DNA of 64,000 nt, taken from assembly GCF_014195095.1 (NCBI RefSeq), contig NZ_JACIBC010000005.1:434001-498000 (forward strand), given 5' to 3'. Positions 26,858-36,377 of this stretch are shown piece by piece. The translations under genes were made by a program, and so were the position numbers. The stretch comes from Rhizobium sp. BK602 (GTDB lineage Bacteria > Pseudomonadota > Alphaproteobacteria > Rhizobiales > Rhizobiaceae). The notes below the pieces were generated by a model. It saw nothing but the letters and a program-made list of their open reading frames with translations. It searched no databases and was not told the origin of the DNA. Every line of letters begins with the position of its first letter. The stretch's first letter is position 1.

Positions 26858-27802
26858 CTAATCCCCGCTTGTGCCGTCCGGCTTTAACCCGAGACGGTAG
26901 GTAAGATTTGCCGTGGTGAAGAAAAGGTCGCGTTGCTCCTCGTTGCTCAACGCTGCCGCCACGCTTCGGAAAACATCATAGACATCGCCAAAGGAGGCAT
27001 GCAGCCCTGCAACGGGGAAATCGCTGGCAAACATTGCGCGCTTGGTGCCGAAGCATTCGAGGCAATGCTCGATGACCGGCTGCAGGCTCTCGAGTGTCCA
27101 TTGCGGATCATAGGCGACGAGATCGGAAATCTTGATCCGCACATTGTCCGCCCGCGACAGCTCCTTCAGCCCGCCCCGCCAGGCGGCCATCCCCGCAAAA
27201 CTGCGATCGGCCGGACTGCCGCAATGATTGACGACGAACATCATGTCGGGAAAGTCCGCCACGAGCCGGCAGGCCTCATCGAACTGCCAAGGAAACAGCA
27301 TCAGATCGAAGACGAGCCCCTGCCGCCCGGCATATCGAAGCCCGGAGCGCCAGCGATCGTTCTCCATCAACCCCTTCGTCTGCGCAAAACTCTTGGCGGG
27401 CTCCGGATGCCAGCTCACGATGTCGCGCAACCCGACGACGCGAGCGTTTGCCGCCTCGGCTTCTATCCTGGAAGAGGCATCAAGGCTGTCCAGCGGAACG
27501 CGTGCGACGTAGCGGCGGGCAACACCATCTGCCTTGTCGAGTGCATCGAGCCAGGCTGTTTCCTCGGCCAGCTGCGCCTGCGACCAACCGGCCTCGACAT
27601 GAACGGTGGCAACGATATTCTGGCCCCTGGCATCGGCCAGATAGTCCGTCACGCCGTAATCGCGCCGGATGGGCTCGATGCTGCCGAAGATCATCTCTTC
27701 ATCGGCACCGCTTTTTCGGCGGAGCCAGGGATGACGGTCGAGGGAGAGATCCCAGAGGTGATGATGCGGATCGATGACGGGGCCCGTGTAGCGCGCGCTC
27801 AT
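26858..27802 (-). CDS. Amidohydrolase-2 family lactonase (L-fuconolactonase-like)
   Basis: This 314-residue TIM-barrel hydrolase starts with VIDPHHHLWDL (metal site), with FVVNHCGSP and a late FASDFPVAG aspartate. That pattern is shared by L-fucono-1,5-lactonase and 2-pyrone-4,6-dicarboxylate lactonase. It would open a sugar lactone or related ring. Start 27802 overlaps the permease stop as ATGA. Linkage to a sugar ABC transporter favours a sugar lactone. Confidence 0.85.
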   Translation of the reverse strand: MSARYTGPVIDPHHHLWDLSLDRHPWLRRKSGADEEMIFGSIEPIRRDYGVTDYLADARGQNIVATVHVEAGWSQAQLAEETAWLDALDKADGVARRYVARVPLDSLDASSRIEAEAANARVVGLRDIVSWHPEPAKSFAQTKGLMENDRWRSGLRYAGRQGLVFDLMLFPWQFDEACRLVADFPDMMFVVNHCGSPADRSFAGMAAWRGGLKELSRADNVRIKISDLVAYDPQWTLESLQPVIEHCLECFGTKRAMFASDFPVAGLHASFGDVYDVFRSVAAALSNEEQRDLFFTTANLTYRLGLKPDGTSGD

Positions 27803-28752
27803 CGTCGCGCCTCCCGGCCTGAAATCAGCAGCAGCGCCAGGATGAGCGATCCGAACATGATCGAACGCCATCCGGCCGATGCATTGACGACGGTGATGAG
27901 GGCCGTCGTCGTCACCAGAAGGATTGCGCCCGGAATGGTGCCGGCATAGGTGCCGCGTCCGCCGAGAATGGATGTGCCTCCAAGAACGACGGCAGCGATG
28001 GAGGTCAGGAGGTAGGGATCGCCGATCCCGACATAACCCTGTCTGTTCATGCCCAGGACCAGCATGCCGGCAAGCCCCGCGAAGAAGCCCGACAGCCCAT
28101 AGAGAATAAGGGTATTGCGGATCACGCTGACGCCGGACAGCCGTGCCGCAACCACATTGGCGCCGAGCGCCAGAAAGCGCGCGCCCATGGGCGTTCGATG
28201 CAGCAGCATAAGACCGGCAGCGGAGACAAGCACCCATAAAATGATGCCCGCGGGAACGCCGAACGGGCGTGCCGAGCCGAGCCAAATGACGGCGGCATTC
28301 GTGACAGAGACCGCACTGCCGCCGGCGACGATCACGAGAAGCCCCTGCAAAAAGGTCGCCATCGCCAACGTCATGATGATCGGTGGCACGCGCAGGAAGG
28401 CCGCACCGGCACCGTTGAGCACGCCGATGGCCGTCGCAAGCATCAGCGACAGGACGATGCCGACAAGGCCGCTCGGATCCCAGGTCGGCGAAATCAGAGG
28501 CAGCATGATCGCCGTCACGGTAATCACCGCGCCCACCGACAGGTCGATACCGCCCATGACGATCACCAGCGTCTGGCCGGCGGCGACAATGCCGATGACG
28601 GCGGAAAGTTCGAGAATATATCGCAGGTGCCCATAGGCGCCGAAGCCTCGCAGCGTAAGGCTCGCAATCACCCAGACGACAGCAACCAGGATCAGCGTCA
28701 GCAGCGGAGGATGGCGCAGCAGCGATTTCAGGCGGGCGGAGATAGCGCTCAT
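27799..28752 (-). CDS. Ribose-type ABC transporter permease (RbsC-like)
   Basis: This 317-residue permease has about eight to ten helices. The motif GIVAAGQTLVIVMGGIDLSVGAVI near residue 52 and VVLGGTSILGGRGTYAGTIPGA near the C-terminus are BPD_transp_2 signatures. Start 28752 overlaps the second permease by 4 bases. It is an inner-membrane half of the sugar importer. Confidence 0.92.
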   Translation of the reverse strand: MSAISARLKSLLRHPPLLTLILVAVVWVIASLTLRGFGAYGHLRYILELSAVIGIVAAGQTLVIVMGGIDLSVGAVITVTAIMLPLISPTWDPSGLVGIVLSLMLATAIGVLNGAGAAFLRVPPIIMTLAMATFLQGLLVIVAGGSAVSVTNAAVIWLGSARPFGVPAGIILWVLVSAAGLMLLHRTPMGARFLALGANVVAARLSGVSVIRNTLILYGLSGFFAGLAGMLVLGMNRQGYVGIGDPYLLTSIAAVVLGGTSILGGRGTYAGTIPGAILLVTTTALITVVNASAGWRSIMFGSLILALLLISGREARR

Positions 28753-29714
28753 TTCGGCCTCCAGCGCTGCGACAGTTCGGGGATGGCAACCGCTCCGACG
28801 ATGATCAGACCCTGCGCCACATATTGCGCAACCGGCGGAAAGCCGAGGAAGAACATCACGTTGATCATGACCGACAATAGCAGACTGCCGCAGATCGCTC
28901 CGCGCATCGTGCCCTTGCCGCCGAGAAAGCCGACGCCGCCCAAGACGGCACCGGCAATCGAATTGAGGGTAAAGGGATTGCCGATGACCGGATCTCCCGA
29001 ACCCGTCTGAGCCGCGACGAACAGGCCGGCGAGCGTGGCCAACAGGCCGGAAATCGCAAAGGCCGTCACCTTCATCGCCTCGACCGGCACGCCGGACCGG
29101 AAGGCGCCGGCCGGGTTTTCGCCGGCCGCATAAATACCGAGCCCGACCGGTGTCGCCAGGAGAAGCTTCCACCCGATCAGCGTCGCGACAAGCAGGCAGA
29201 ATGCAAAGGGCCGGTCGCCGGCCAGGAGATCCGAAAACCACGCCGGAATGAACCCGCCCGGACGCGGCAGGATCAGCAGGGCAACACCGCCGATGATGAA
29301 GGAACCCGCCAAAGTGACGATGATCGCCGGAAGCCTGAGATAGGCGACGATCATGCCGATCAGCGCGCCGATCAGTAGCCCCGCCGCCGCAACGGTCGCA
29401 ATGCCGCCGATCGCACTGAGCGCATCGCCGCCCATCATCGTTGCCGCGATGACGGCTCCCAGGCTGACCAGCGGGCCGATCGCCAGGGTAATGCCGCCAT
29501 TCAGCATCAGAAGCGTCTGCGCCATCGTCACAAGGGCGAGCGGAAACCAGTTCTGGGTGAATTTCGAAAATCCGCCAAGGCCGAAGATGCCTGGAAACAG
29601 CCAAGCATACAGGAGCAGGAAGGCCGCGACCACGACATAGAGGCCGCCAATCCCGCGGTTGCGCCGCCGCTGGATGCTCCAATAGAGCCGCGAAGCTATG
29701 AATCCCGGCATCAT
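28749..29714 (-). CDS. Ribose-type ABC transporter permease (RbsC-like)
   Basis: This 321-residue permease is the partner of the one downstream. LMLNGGITLAIGPLVSLGAVIA replaces the common GGIDLSVG motif, so this copy is more diverged, and VLGGVGFLGGKGTMRGAICG is the second signature. It overlaps the ATPase gene by 4 bases. Two unequal permeases indicate a heterodimeric channel. Confidence 0.92.
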   Translation of the reverse strand: MMPGFIASRLYWSIQRRRNRGIGGLYVVVAAFLLLYAWLFPGIFGLGGFSKFTQNWFPLALVTMAQTLLMLNGGITLAIGPLVSLGAVIAATMMGGDALSAIGGIATVAAAGLLIGALIGMIVAYLRLPAIIVTLAGSFIIGGVALLILPRPGGFIPAWFSDLLAGDRPFAFCLLVATLIGWKLLLATPVGLGIYAAGENPAGAFRSGVPVEAMKVTAFAISGLLATLAGLFVAAQTGSGDPVIGNPFTLNSIAGAVLGGVGFLGGKGTMRGAICGSLLLSVMINVMFFLGFPPVAQYVAQGLIIVGAVAIPELSQRWRPK

Positions 29715-31219
29715 GCGGCAACTCCTCTTTCAGAAACGCCCATGGCTGCGCCGACGATGGCCTCCTCGGAAATCTCCTCGCGCTCCAGCAACGCGACATT
29801 CCGGCCTTCATTGAAAACCAGGACCCGATCGCAGAGATGAACCAGTTCGGGCGTATCCGAGGAGAGCAGGATGACCAGCTTTCCCTCTGCCGCGAAGGCA
29901 CGCAACATGAGATAGATTTCCCGCTTGGTCTCGATATCGACGCCGCGGGTCGGGTCGTTCAGCAACAGAACGGACGGAGATCGCGGCAGCCATTTGGCAA
30001 GGGCAACCTTTTGCTGGTTTCCGCCCGACAAGGCCTGGACCGGGCGCTGCGTATCGCCGCGAATGGTCAACCGGCCGGCAAGATCGGAAACAAGATTGCG
30101 TTCGGCCGAACGGTCGCGCAGGAACCTGCGGGCCAGATGGCCCATATTCGGCAAAACCAGGTTCGACGCGATCGAATGCGGCAGGATCAGTCCTTCTCGC
30201 TTTCGATCCGCCGGAACATAGGCTAGCCCCGCCGCATTGGCGGATCCGACATCGACAAACAGGCCGTGGTGCCCACAAATGCTTGCGTCTAATGCCGAGG
30301 CCGGCAGGGCGCCGTATAGTCCCAGCAAAAAATCTTCCTGGCCCTGGCCCACAAGGCCACCGATACCGACCACCTCCCCGGCGCGGGCCGAGAAATTCAC
30401 GCCGCGGACCATGCCCACCGAAAAGTCGCTCACAGCGATGAGTTCCCGCCCGGATGCCGTGGGCACCCATGCCGGAAAAAGATCGCCGGCATCCCGCCCG
30501 ACCATCAACCGTACGAGACCTTCCGCATCGACATCCGCGAGCGGCTGGTCCGCGGTCACGACCCCATCCTTGAGGATCGTCACGTGAGAGCAGAGCGCGC
30601 GCACCTCGTTCAACCGGTGGGATATGAACAGGAGAGCGACGCCTTCATCACGCAATCTCATCATCACTGACGACAGAATGCCGGCCTCGTGAGCGGAAAG
30701 CGACGACGTCGGCTCGTCGAGAATGAGCACCTTCGGCTTGCGAAACAGCGCCTTGGCGATTTCTACCAGCTGGCGCCGGCCGAGGGAGAGATCACCGACC
30801 GGCGTATCGAGATACTCCTCCAACCCGACGAGGTCGCAAACATCACGCGCTTGTTCGTGAAGTGCACGATAGTCGATAAAGCCGAAACGCCTGGGATAGG
30901 CGCCCAACCCAATATTTTCGGCGATCGACAATTCCTGCATGAGGCTGAGCTCTTGCTGGACGACCGCAATTCCGGCCTCGCGCGCATCCGCGGGCGAGAA
31001 CCGGGATACTGCCTGGCCATCAAGCGCTATTTCACCGCTGTCCGGCACCAGAGTGCCGGACAGAAGATTGATCAGCGTCGATTTGCCCGCCCCGTTTTCA
31101 CCAAGCAAGGCGTGGATACGTCCCGGCTGAAGCGTGATACTCACGCCCTTGAGCACGGGATTGCCGAAAAAGCCCTTGAAGACCTGCCTCGCCTGAAGCA
31201 GGGGCGGACGATCGATCAT
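29711..31219 (-). CDS. Sugar ABC transporter ATP-binding protein (RbsA/MglA-like, two ATPase domains)
   Basis: This 502-residue protein has tandem ABC domains. Domain 1 has Walker A GENGAGKST near residue 38, LSLGRRQLVEIAKAL and ILDEPTSSLSAHE. Domain 2 lacks a canonical Walker A but has ALSGGNQQKVALAKWL and LLNDPTRGVDIETK, the usual RbsA asymmetry. It energises the two permeases encoded downstream. Confidence 0.93.
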   Translation of the reverse strand: MIDRPPLLQARQVFKGFFGNPVLKGVSITLQPGRIHALLGENGAGKSTLINLLSGTLVPDSGEIALDGQAVSRFSPADAREAGIAVVQQELSLMQELSIAENIGLGAYPRRFGFIDYRALHEQARDVCDLVGLEEYLDTPVGDLSLGRRQLVEIAKALFRKPKVLILDEPTSSLSAHEAGILSSVMMRLRDEGVALLFISHRLNEVRALCSHVTILKDGVVTADQPLADVDAEGLVRLMVGRDAGDLFPAWVPTASGRELIAVSDFSVGMVRGVNFSARAGEVVGIGGLVGQGQEDFLLGLYGALPASALDASICGHHGLFVDVGSANAAGLAYVPADRKREGLILPHSIASNLVLPNMGHLARRFLRDRSAERNLVSDLAGRLTIRGDTQRPVQALSGGNQQKVALAKWLPRSPSVLLLNDPTRGVDIETKREIYLMLRAFAAEGKLVILLSSDTPELVHLCDRVLVFNEGRNVALLEREEISEEAIVGAAMGVSERGVAA

Positions 31220-31249
31220 GTTCGAGACCTTCGATATGTGCCGGCGATG

Positions 31250-32305
31250 TTACTGCGCCAGCAGCTTGTCGAAGAGAGCCCGATCGTAATCGGAATAGAT
31301 GTAGCCGTCGGCCGGAAACTTGTCCGCCCGGGCGAGATAGCCGTCGATATTGCTGTCGTCGATAACCGGCAACGGCACCTTGACGAAGTGCGGGATCGTC
31401 TTGCCCTGCAGCGCCTGGACAGCCGCGTACACGGAGAGGGCACCGAGCCAGTTCGGCTGCATCGTCGCCCACCCCTTCAATCCCTTCTGTTTCCACAGCT
31501 CCAGGAATTGCCGGGCGTTTTCGCCGGTGGTCGGCACCGGATCCCGGCCTTGCCGATCAAACGCAAGGACGGCGCCAGCGGAAAGCGCGCCACCCAGAGA
31601 AAGAACGCCGTCGATCTCCGGATTGGCGAACAGAAGGCTGGTCATGGCCTCCTGGGCAGGCGCGACATTATATTCGGTGTTCGTCTCGGTGATGACCTGG
31701 AGGCCTTTGTTGGCATCGAGCACGGGCTGCGCGCCTTTGCGGCGGTCGTCGCTGACGGAAACGCCGGCAGGGCCGTTCATGATGATGATCTTGCCCTTGC
31801 CGTGCAGCTGGTCGACCATCCACTGAGCAGCCTTCTGACCCCATTCGTTGGAATCGGTGTTGATCTTGGCTGTCAGATTGTCGGTGTCGACGAGACTGTC
31901 GAAATTGACGACGGCGATACCCTTGGAGCATGCATCGGAAATAACGCGATCGAGTGCGGTCGAAGAGCCGGCCTCAACGATGATCGCATCGACATTCGCG
32001 TCGATCATCGATTGAATCTGCTGGATCTGGGTTTGCGCGTTGCCTTGCGCGTCGGTGATTTTCAGATCCTTGACCAGCCCCTCTTTTTTCAGGGAGGCGA
32101 CCTCGTCGGTAATGGTGCCCTCGGTTTGTTTCATCCAGGTCGGGACGGAATAGATATTCGCCCAACCGATGGTATAGGGCGCCTTGCGATCACCCTTGAT
32201 GCAGTTCGAGGCAGCCAGCGCTGGGCCTGACGTCGCGGTAAGAAGCATCGCAGCGACGCCGAGACCGGTAAGAAGCTTGGAATTTTGCAGGACATTCAAA
32301 TTCAT
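31250..32305 (-). CDS. Periplasmic sugar-binding protein (ribose/xylose type, Peripla_BP_4)
   Basis: This 351-residue protein has a signal peptide ending ATSGPALAA near residue 32, then YTIGWANIYSVPTWMKQTEGTITDEVASLKKEG, the entry of the RbsB-type domain. The motif DANVDAIIVEAGSSTALDRVISDACSKGIAVVNFD is typical. ATG 32305 is preceded by AAAAAGGGGAACGCC; the ATG 24 codons upstream lacks this. It is the first gene of the operon reaching to 25651. Confidence 0.93.
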   Translation of the reverse strand: MNLNVLQNSKLLTGLGVAAMLLTATSGPALAASNCIKGDRKAPYTIGWANIYSVPTWMKQTEGTITDEVASLKKEGLVKDLKITDAQGNAQTQIQQIQSMIDANVDAIIVEAGSSTALDRVISDACSKGIAVVNFDSLVDTDNLTAKINTDSNEWGQKAAQWMVDQLHGKGKIIIMNGPAGVSVSDDRRKGAQPVLDANKGLQVITETNTEYNVAPAQEAMTSLLFANPEIDGVLSLGGALSAGAVLAFDRQGRDPVPTTGENARQFLELWKQKGLKGWATMQPNWLGALSVYAAVQALQGKTIPHFVKVPLPVIDDSNIDGYLARADKFPADGYIYSDYDRALFDKLLAQ

Positions 32306-32358
32306 GGCGTTCCCCTTTTTTGGCAGTTTCGGTCTTGCTCTAAAGGTCTTTATATTTT

Positions 32359-32396
32359 TGTCCAATATAGCGGACATTAGGCTATAATACTGGACA
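32359..32396. promoter_or_regulatory. Candidate operator with three GGACA/TGTCC half-sites
   Basis: The imperfect palindrome TGTCCAATATAGCGGACA at 32359-32376 is followed by another GGACA at 32392-32396, 20 bases on. Both lie within the AT-rich promoter area 54-91 bases before the sugar-binding-protein gene. Repeated half-sites at two helical turns fit binding by a dimeric or tetrameric regulator. No regulator gene is adjacent, so the factor is unknown. Confidence 0.45.
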
Positions 32397-32852
32397 TCGA
32401 GAGCTTAGGCGATTTTCTTGCGTTGACAAGAGAGGCAACAGCCATTTTGCAGGACGAGGATGCGGGGACACTGGCGCATTTGTATCTTCTGGTTGATCAT
32501 GCACGATCGAGGGCCACAGCGGATTGCATGTGCCTGCCCGTAGCGACCGCCGGAACGAACTGGACAAGTGAAGATCGATGCGATCGCCATGCGTGTACGG
32601 GGTTTAACCGAGCCCTTGAGATCCTCGATCTACGGATTGGTCAATGTGCCGCTGCGCTGCGGCATCTTGGAGACAGGCAAAAGCGCTTGACCTAGACATG
32701 CCGAATAGAGAAGAGCCTTACCTCGGCCATCGGCGCTGAGTTTGTTCTTGCGCTGTCCGTTGGATGGTCGCTAAACATCTTGTCATACTGGTGAGCTTTT
32801 ATGACCGGCAACCGGCCTTGGCTCCATCGAATTCGAGAATGAAAGCAATTCA
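32397..32852. other. Intergenic before serA-like gene, no gene seen
   Basis: These 456 bases lie between the divergent sugar transporter operon and the serA-like gene. I see a GTGCCGC...GCGGCAT hairpin near 32645 and a possible -35 TTGACA near 32423, but no open frame with a convincing start or motif. Confidence 0.4.
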
Positions 32853-34091
32853 ATGACCCGACAACTTTCTCTCCCGCGCGATCGGATTTCCGTCCTTCTG
32901 CTCGAAGGCATCAGCCAGAGCGCCGTGGACTACTTTTCGTCATCCGGCTACGTCAATGTGACGCATCTGCCGAAGGCTCTGGATGACAAGGATCTCAAAA
33001 GGCATATCGCCGATGCGCATATTGTCGGCATTCGCTCGCGCACGCAGCTGACAGAAGAAATTTTCAGCTCCGCCAAGAAGCTTATGGCCGTTGGTTGCTT
33101 TTCGGTGGGGACAAATCAGGTCGATCTGGATGCGGCCCGCCGACGCGGCATCCCCGTCTTCAACGCTCCCTATTCGAACACCCGCTCGGTCGCCGAGTTG
33201 GTGATCGGTGAGATCATAATGCTGACCCGGCGGATTTTCCCGCGCTCGGCTTCCGCACATGAGGGCGGATGGGATAAATCCGCCGTGGGCAGTCGTGAGG
33301 TCCGCGGAAAAACGCTGGGTATCGTCGGCTATGGCAATATCGGTTCGCAGCTTAGCGTTCTTGCGGAAAGCATGGGCATGAATGTGCGCTACTTCGATCC
33401 TTCAGACAAGCTTCGCCACGGCAATTCGGAATCGATGGCGACGCTCGGCGAGCTTCTCGAAATCTCGGATTTCGTCACGATGCATGTTCCCGAAACCAGT
33501 TCGACGCAAAACATGATAACGGAAACCGAACTGCGCAGAATGAAAAAGGGAGCCATTTTCATCAACAACTCGCGCGGAATGGTGGTGGATCTCGAAGCGC
33601 TTGCGAAGGTTTTGAAGGAAGGGCATCTCGCTGGCGCGGCCGTGGATGTGTTCCCCAGGGAGCCGGCATCGAACAACGAGCGTTTCGAAACGCCGCTGCA
33701 GGGTTTGGAGAATGTCATTCTGACGCCGCATATTGGCGGATCGACCGAAGAAGCCCAGGAGCGCATCGGCGGGGAAGTCTCCAGGAAGCTCGTGGAGTAT
33801 TCCGATGTCGGCTCGACGCTGGGCGCCGTCAATTTCCCCCAGGTTCAACTGCCGCCGCGTCCGAACGGCACGCGCTTCATCCATGTTCATGAGAATCGCC
33901 CCGGCATGCTGAACAGTCTGAATGCGATTTTTTCGTCCCGATCGCTCAACATCGTCGGTGAGTTCCTGCAGACATATGGCGAAACGGGCTACGTGGTCAT
34001 TGAAGCCGAGGGCGTTGGCCAGACGGCGGACGAGATACTCGACGCGCTTCGCCGGGTGCCGGGGACGATCCGCGCTCGGTTGCTTTACTGA
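32853..34091 (+). CDS. serA: D-3-phosphoglycerate dehydrogenase
   Basis: This 412-residue NAD-dependent 2-hydroxyacid dehydrogenase of the E. coli SerA size class has a C-terminal ACT domain. It shows GCFSVGTNQVDL, the nucleotide fold GIVGYGNIGSQLSVLAESMGM near residue 157, the catalytic arginine in NNSRGMVVD, and the catalytic histidine in LTPHIGGSTEEAQ. The ACT segment FIHVHENRPGMLNSLNAIF binds serine in E. coli. It makes 3-phosphohydroxypyruvate in serine synthesis. It stands alone; as a serA on a catabolic replicon it may be a second copy. Confidence 0.92.
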   Translation: MTRQLSLPRDRISVLLLEGISQSAVDYFSSSGYVNVTHLPKALDDKDLKRHIADAHIVGIRSRTQLTEEIFSSAKKLMAVGCFSVGTNQVDLDAARRRGIPVFNAPYSNTRSVAELVIGEIIMLTRRIFPRSASAHEGGWDKSAVGSREVRGKTLGIVGYGNIGSQLSVLAESMGMNVRYFDPSDKLRHGNSESMATLGELLEISDFVTMHVPETSSTQNMITETELRRMKKGAIFINNSRGMVVDLEALAKVLKEGHLAGAAVDVFPREPASNNERFETPLQGLENVILTPHIGGSTEEAQERIGGEVSRKLVEYSDVGSTLGAVNFPQVQLPPRPNGTRFIHVHENRPGMLNSLNAIFSSRSLNIVGEFLQTYGETGYVVIEAEGVGQTADEILDALRRVPGTIRARLLY

Positions 34092-34619
34092 GGCGCGGGT
34101 GGTGTGTCGGTCATCTGGAACGCAAGTGAACGCCTCTGAAAATACAGCAAGACGGAATCGTCGCGCAATCGGAGGCTAACTTGCGTTGCCACGACGCGGA
34201 ATTGCGACGACGCGCGTTTATGCCAGCCATGGACGAGTTTACCGGGCTGGAACACCGACCAAATGTTGGCCTCAAACCGATCTGGAAAGACGTGAGACTT
34301 TAAAGCCGATCCAGCAAGATAGTTTGCCTGCTGCTGCAGGAAAGCTGATCAGCGGCTACGATCGCTCAGAAGGCGGATGGACCATCGGTCAACGACGGAT
34401 CTATGGTAATGGAGCTCGGCTGTATCGGCCGCCGTTTTGCCCTGCGTAGCGCCATTCGCCTGCACCATCGACGCAATGGAGCGCTCTCGGCAGTGTCGGA
34501 CAATTAATTTTCAAATGATCCGCGTGAAAGGGAAGCGAACCTGCCGCCCAGCTAACTTCTGGGATGCGGATGCAGTGGCGGATTCTCCGCATATCCACGG
34601 AAAGTCACCACCGCCAAAA
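34092..34619. other. Intergenic, no recognisable gene
   Basis: About 530 bases lie between serA and the operator at 34620. Short open frames occur on both strands (for example 34186-34449 plus and 34401-34598 minus), but none has a good start signal or a motif I know. The content could be decayed coding DNA. Confidence 0.4.
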
Positions 34620-34629
34620 GTGTCGACAC
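34620..34629. promoter_or_regulatory. GTGTCGACAC operator, copy 1 of 4
   Basis: The palindrome GTGTCGACAC lies 61 bases before the flavoprotein start at 34691. The TGTCGACA core recurs at 40632, 44680 and 45524, each time in an intergenic position of the same gene cluster. The GntR/FCD regulator encoded at 44718 is the likely binding protein. Confidence 0.8.
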
Positions 34630-34690
34630 ATTAGTGGACAGATACGAGTTTGTCATTCTATAGTGCCCCAACACGTACAAGGGGAATGAA

Positions 34691-36292
34691 ATGAACGCGT
34701 TTGACGTTGTCGTTATCGGTACGGGATCGGCGGCATGTTCGGCGGCGCTTCGAGCCGCTAAAGGGGGGCTCAAGGTCATCGCGCTCGAAAAGAGCGACTG
34801 GCTCGGCGGCACGTCTGCCATGTCCGGGTCAGGGGTTTGGATACCTGCAAATCATATCGCGGCAGCGGCCAACGTGTCCGACAGCAAGCAGGAAGCGATC
34901 GACTATCTACGTGCGGTGCAGCCCGCCGACTGGGCCGAGTCCGAGGGCGTTCGGCACCGAGCCTTTGTCGAAAACGCGCCGGCGATGCTGAAATTCATCG
35001 CGGAAAATACACCGATCGATTTCCGGCTGATTGACGAGCCCGATCCATATGTCGAGGCGCCGGGCGGGAAAAAATTCGGTCGCATGTTATCGCCGATGCC
35101 GCTCAGCCGCGGGCTGGTCGGCAAATATGCGGGACGGATGCGGCGTTCCACCCTGCCCCATGTCTTTACCTACCAGGAAAACGTCAACTCCGATCTCTAC
35201 CATCATCCCATCCGGGCCATTCTGAAACTGTGGCCGAAGCTGTTATGGCGCTGGCTGACCAATTCCGGCGCCCAGGGTACGGCGTTGATGACGGGGTTGG
35301 TCAAGGGTTGCCTGGATGCTGGTGTCACATTTCGCCTGGCGACAAGAGCGGTCGCTCTCGTGCAGGACGACGCCGGACGGGTCGTTGGCGTCGAAGTTGA
35401 AAGCAAGGGCCGGCGGGAAATCCTTTCAGCACGCCGTGGCGTCGTCATCGCATCCGGAGGCTTCGAATGGAACAAGGAAATGCGCGAGACGTATTTTCCC
35501 GGACCTCTCGATCGGATCGGTACGCCATCGAGCAACGAGGGAGACGGGCAGAAACTGGCGGCCTCGGTCGGCGGCCACCTCGACCGAATGGATCAGGCCA
35601 ATATTTATGTCTGCCTGCCGACACGGTACGAGGGCAAACGATATGGATTGCCAATCAACTTCCTCTACGAACCACATTCCATCCTCGTCAACCGCTTCGG
35701 CAAGCGCTTCTTCAGCGAGGCACATTTCAACATCGGCGAAGCACTCGATGCCCGCAATGCCGACGGTTCACCGGCAAACCTGCCCTGCTATCTCGTCGGC
35801 GACCACCGCTTCCTGCAGTCATCGATCACTTTCCGCTGGTACGCCTCCTATGAGCGTGACTGGGTAAAGAAGGCCGACACGATCGAGGAACTTGCCGCCA
35901 AGCTCGGCCTGCCTGCAAAGGCGTTGAAGGATACGATCGAACGGTGGAACGGGCTTTGTGCCAAGGGCCGCGATGACGATTTTCACCGTGGCGAAGCGGC
36001 CTGGGAGCGGAAAAAGGATGGCGGGCAGGTACGGTTGCAGCCCATCGACAAGCCACCCTATGTCGGCCTGTCGGTCAATCGCTCCATCATCGGCACGAAG
36101 GGCGGCGCACGCACCAACGAATTCGCTCAGGTCCTGCGCGAGGACGGTTCGATCATCTCTGGCCTCTACGCCGCCGGGCTCGCCATGGCCAACCCGATTG
36201 GGACGCGGGCTGTCGGCGCGGGCACGACGCTCGGACCGAACCTGACCTGGGGCTATATTTCGGCCGAGGCCATTCTGAAGCAGAACCAATAG
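34691..36292 (+). CDS. FAD-dependent oxidoreductase, fumarate-reductase/3-ketosteroid-dehydrogenase type
   Basis: This 533-residue soluble flavoprotein begins with the dinucleotide fold FDVVVIGTGSAACSAALRAA (GxGxxA variant of GxGxxG). It has GGTSAMSGSGVWIP, the flavin loop of the FrdA/KstD group, VVIASGGFEWN, and the C-terminal GLYAAGLAMANPIGTRAVGAGTTLGPNLTWGYISAEA. Members introduce or reduce a C=C bond next to a carbonyl. AAGGGG precedes the ATG. It is the first gene after operator copy 1 and probably the first enzyme of the GntR-controlled pathway. Confidence 0.9.
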   Translation: MNAFDVVVIGTGSAACSAALRAAKGGLKVIALEKSDWLGGTSAMSGSGVWIPANHIAAAANVSDSKQEAIDYLRAVQPADWAESEGVRHRAFVENAPAMLKFIAENTPIDFRLIDEPDPYVEAPGGKKFGRMLSPMPLSRGLVGKYAGRMRRSTLPHVFTYQENVNSDLYHHPIRAILKLWPKLLWRWLTNSGAQGTALMTGLVKGCLDAGVTFRLATRAVALVQDDAGRVVGVEVESKGRREILSARRGVVIASGGFEWNKEMRETYFPGPLDRIGTPSSNEGDGQKLAASVGGHLDRMDQANIYVCLPTRYEGKRYGLPINFLYEPHSILVNRFGKRFFSEAHFNIGEALDARNADGSPANLPCYLVGDHRFLQSSITFRWYASYERDWVKKADTIEELAAKLGLPAKALKDTIERWNGLCAKGRDDDFHRGEAAWERKKDGGQVRLQPIDKPPYVGLSVNRSIIGTKGGARTNEFAQVLREDGSIISGLYAAGLAMANPIGTRAVGAGTTLGPNLTWGYISAEAILKQNQ

Positions 36293-36377
36293 TGCCGCAG
36301 TCCCCGCTTGCCGTAGTCGACAGTGCTCGGCTTGCAAATGAAACGCCTCGCAGAAGGCATAATCCAGAGTTGGAAAC

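Noticed and set aside
27799..29901. 700-codon minus frame that could be a long permease
   Set aside because: The upstream 383 codons are out-of-frame translation of the other permease and the ATPase end; the real start is 28752 with an ATGA overlap.
34186..34449. 87-codon plus frame in the gap after serA
   Set aside because: No recognisable motif or start signal; composition like non-coding DNA.
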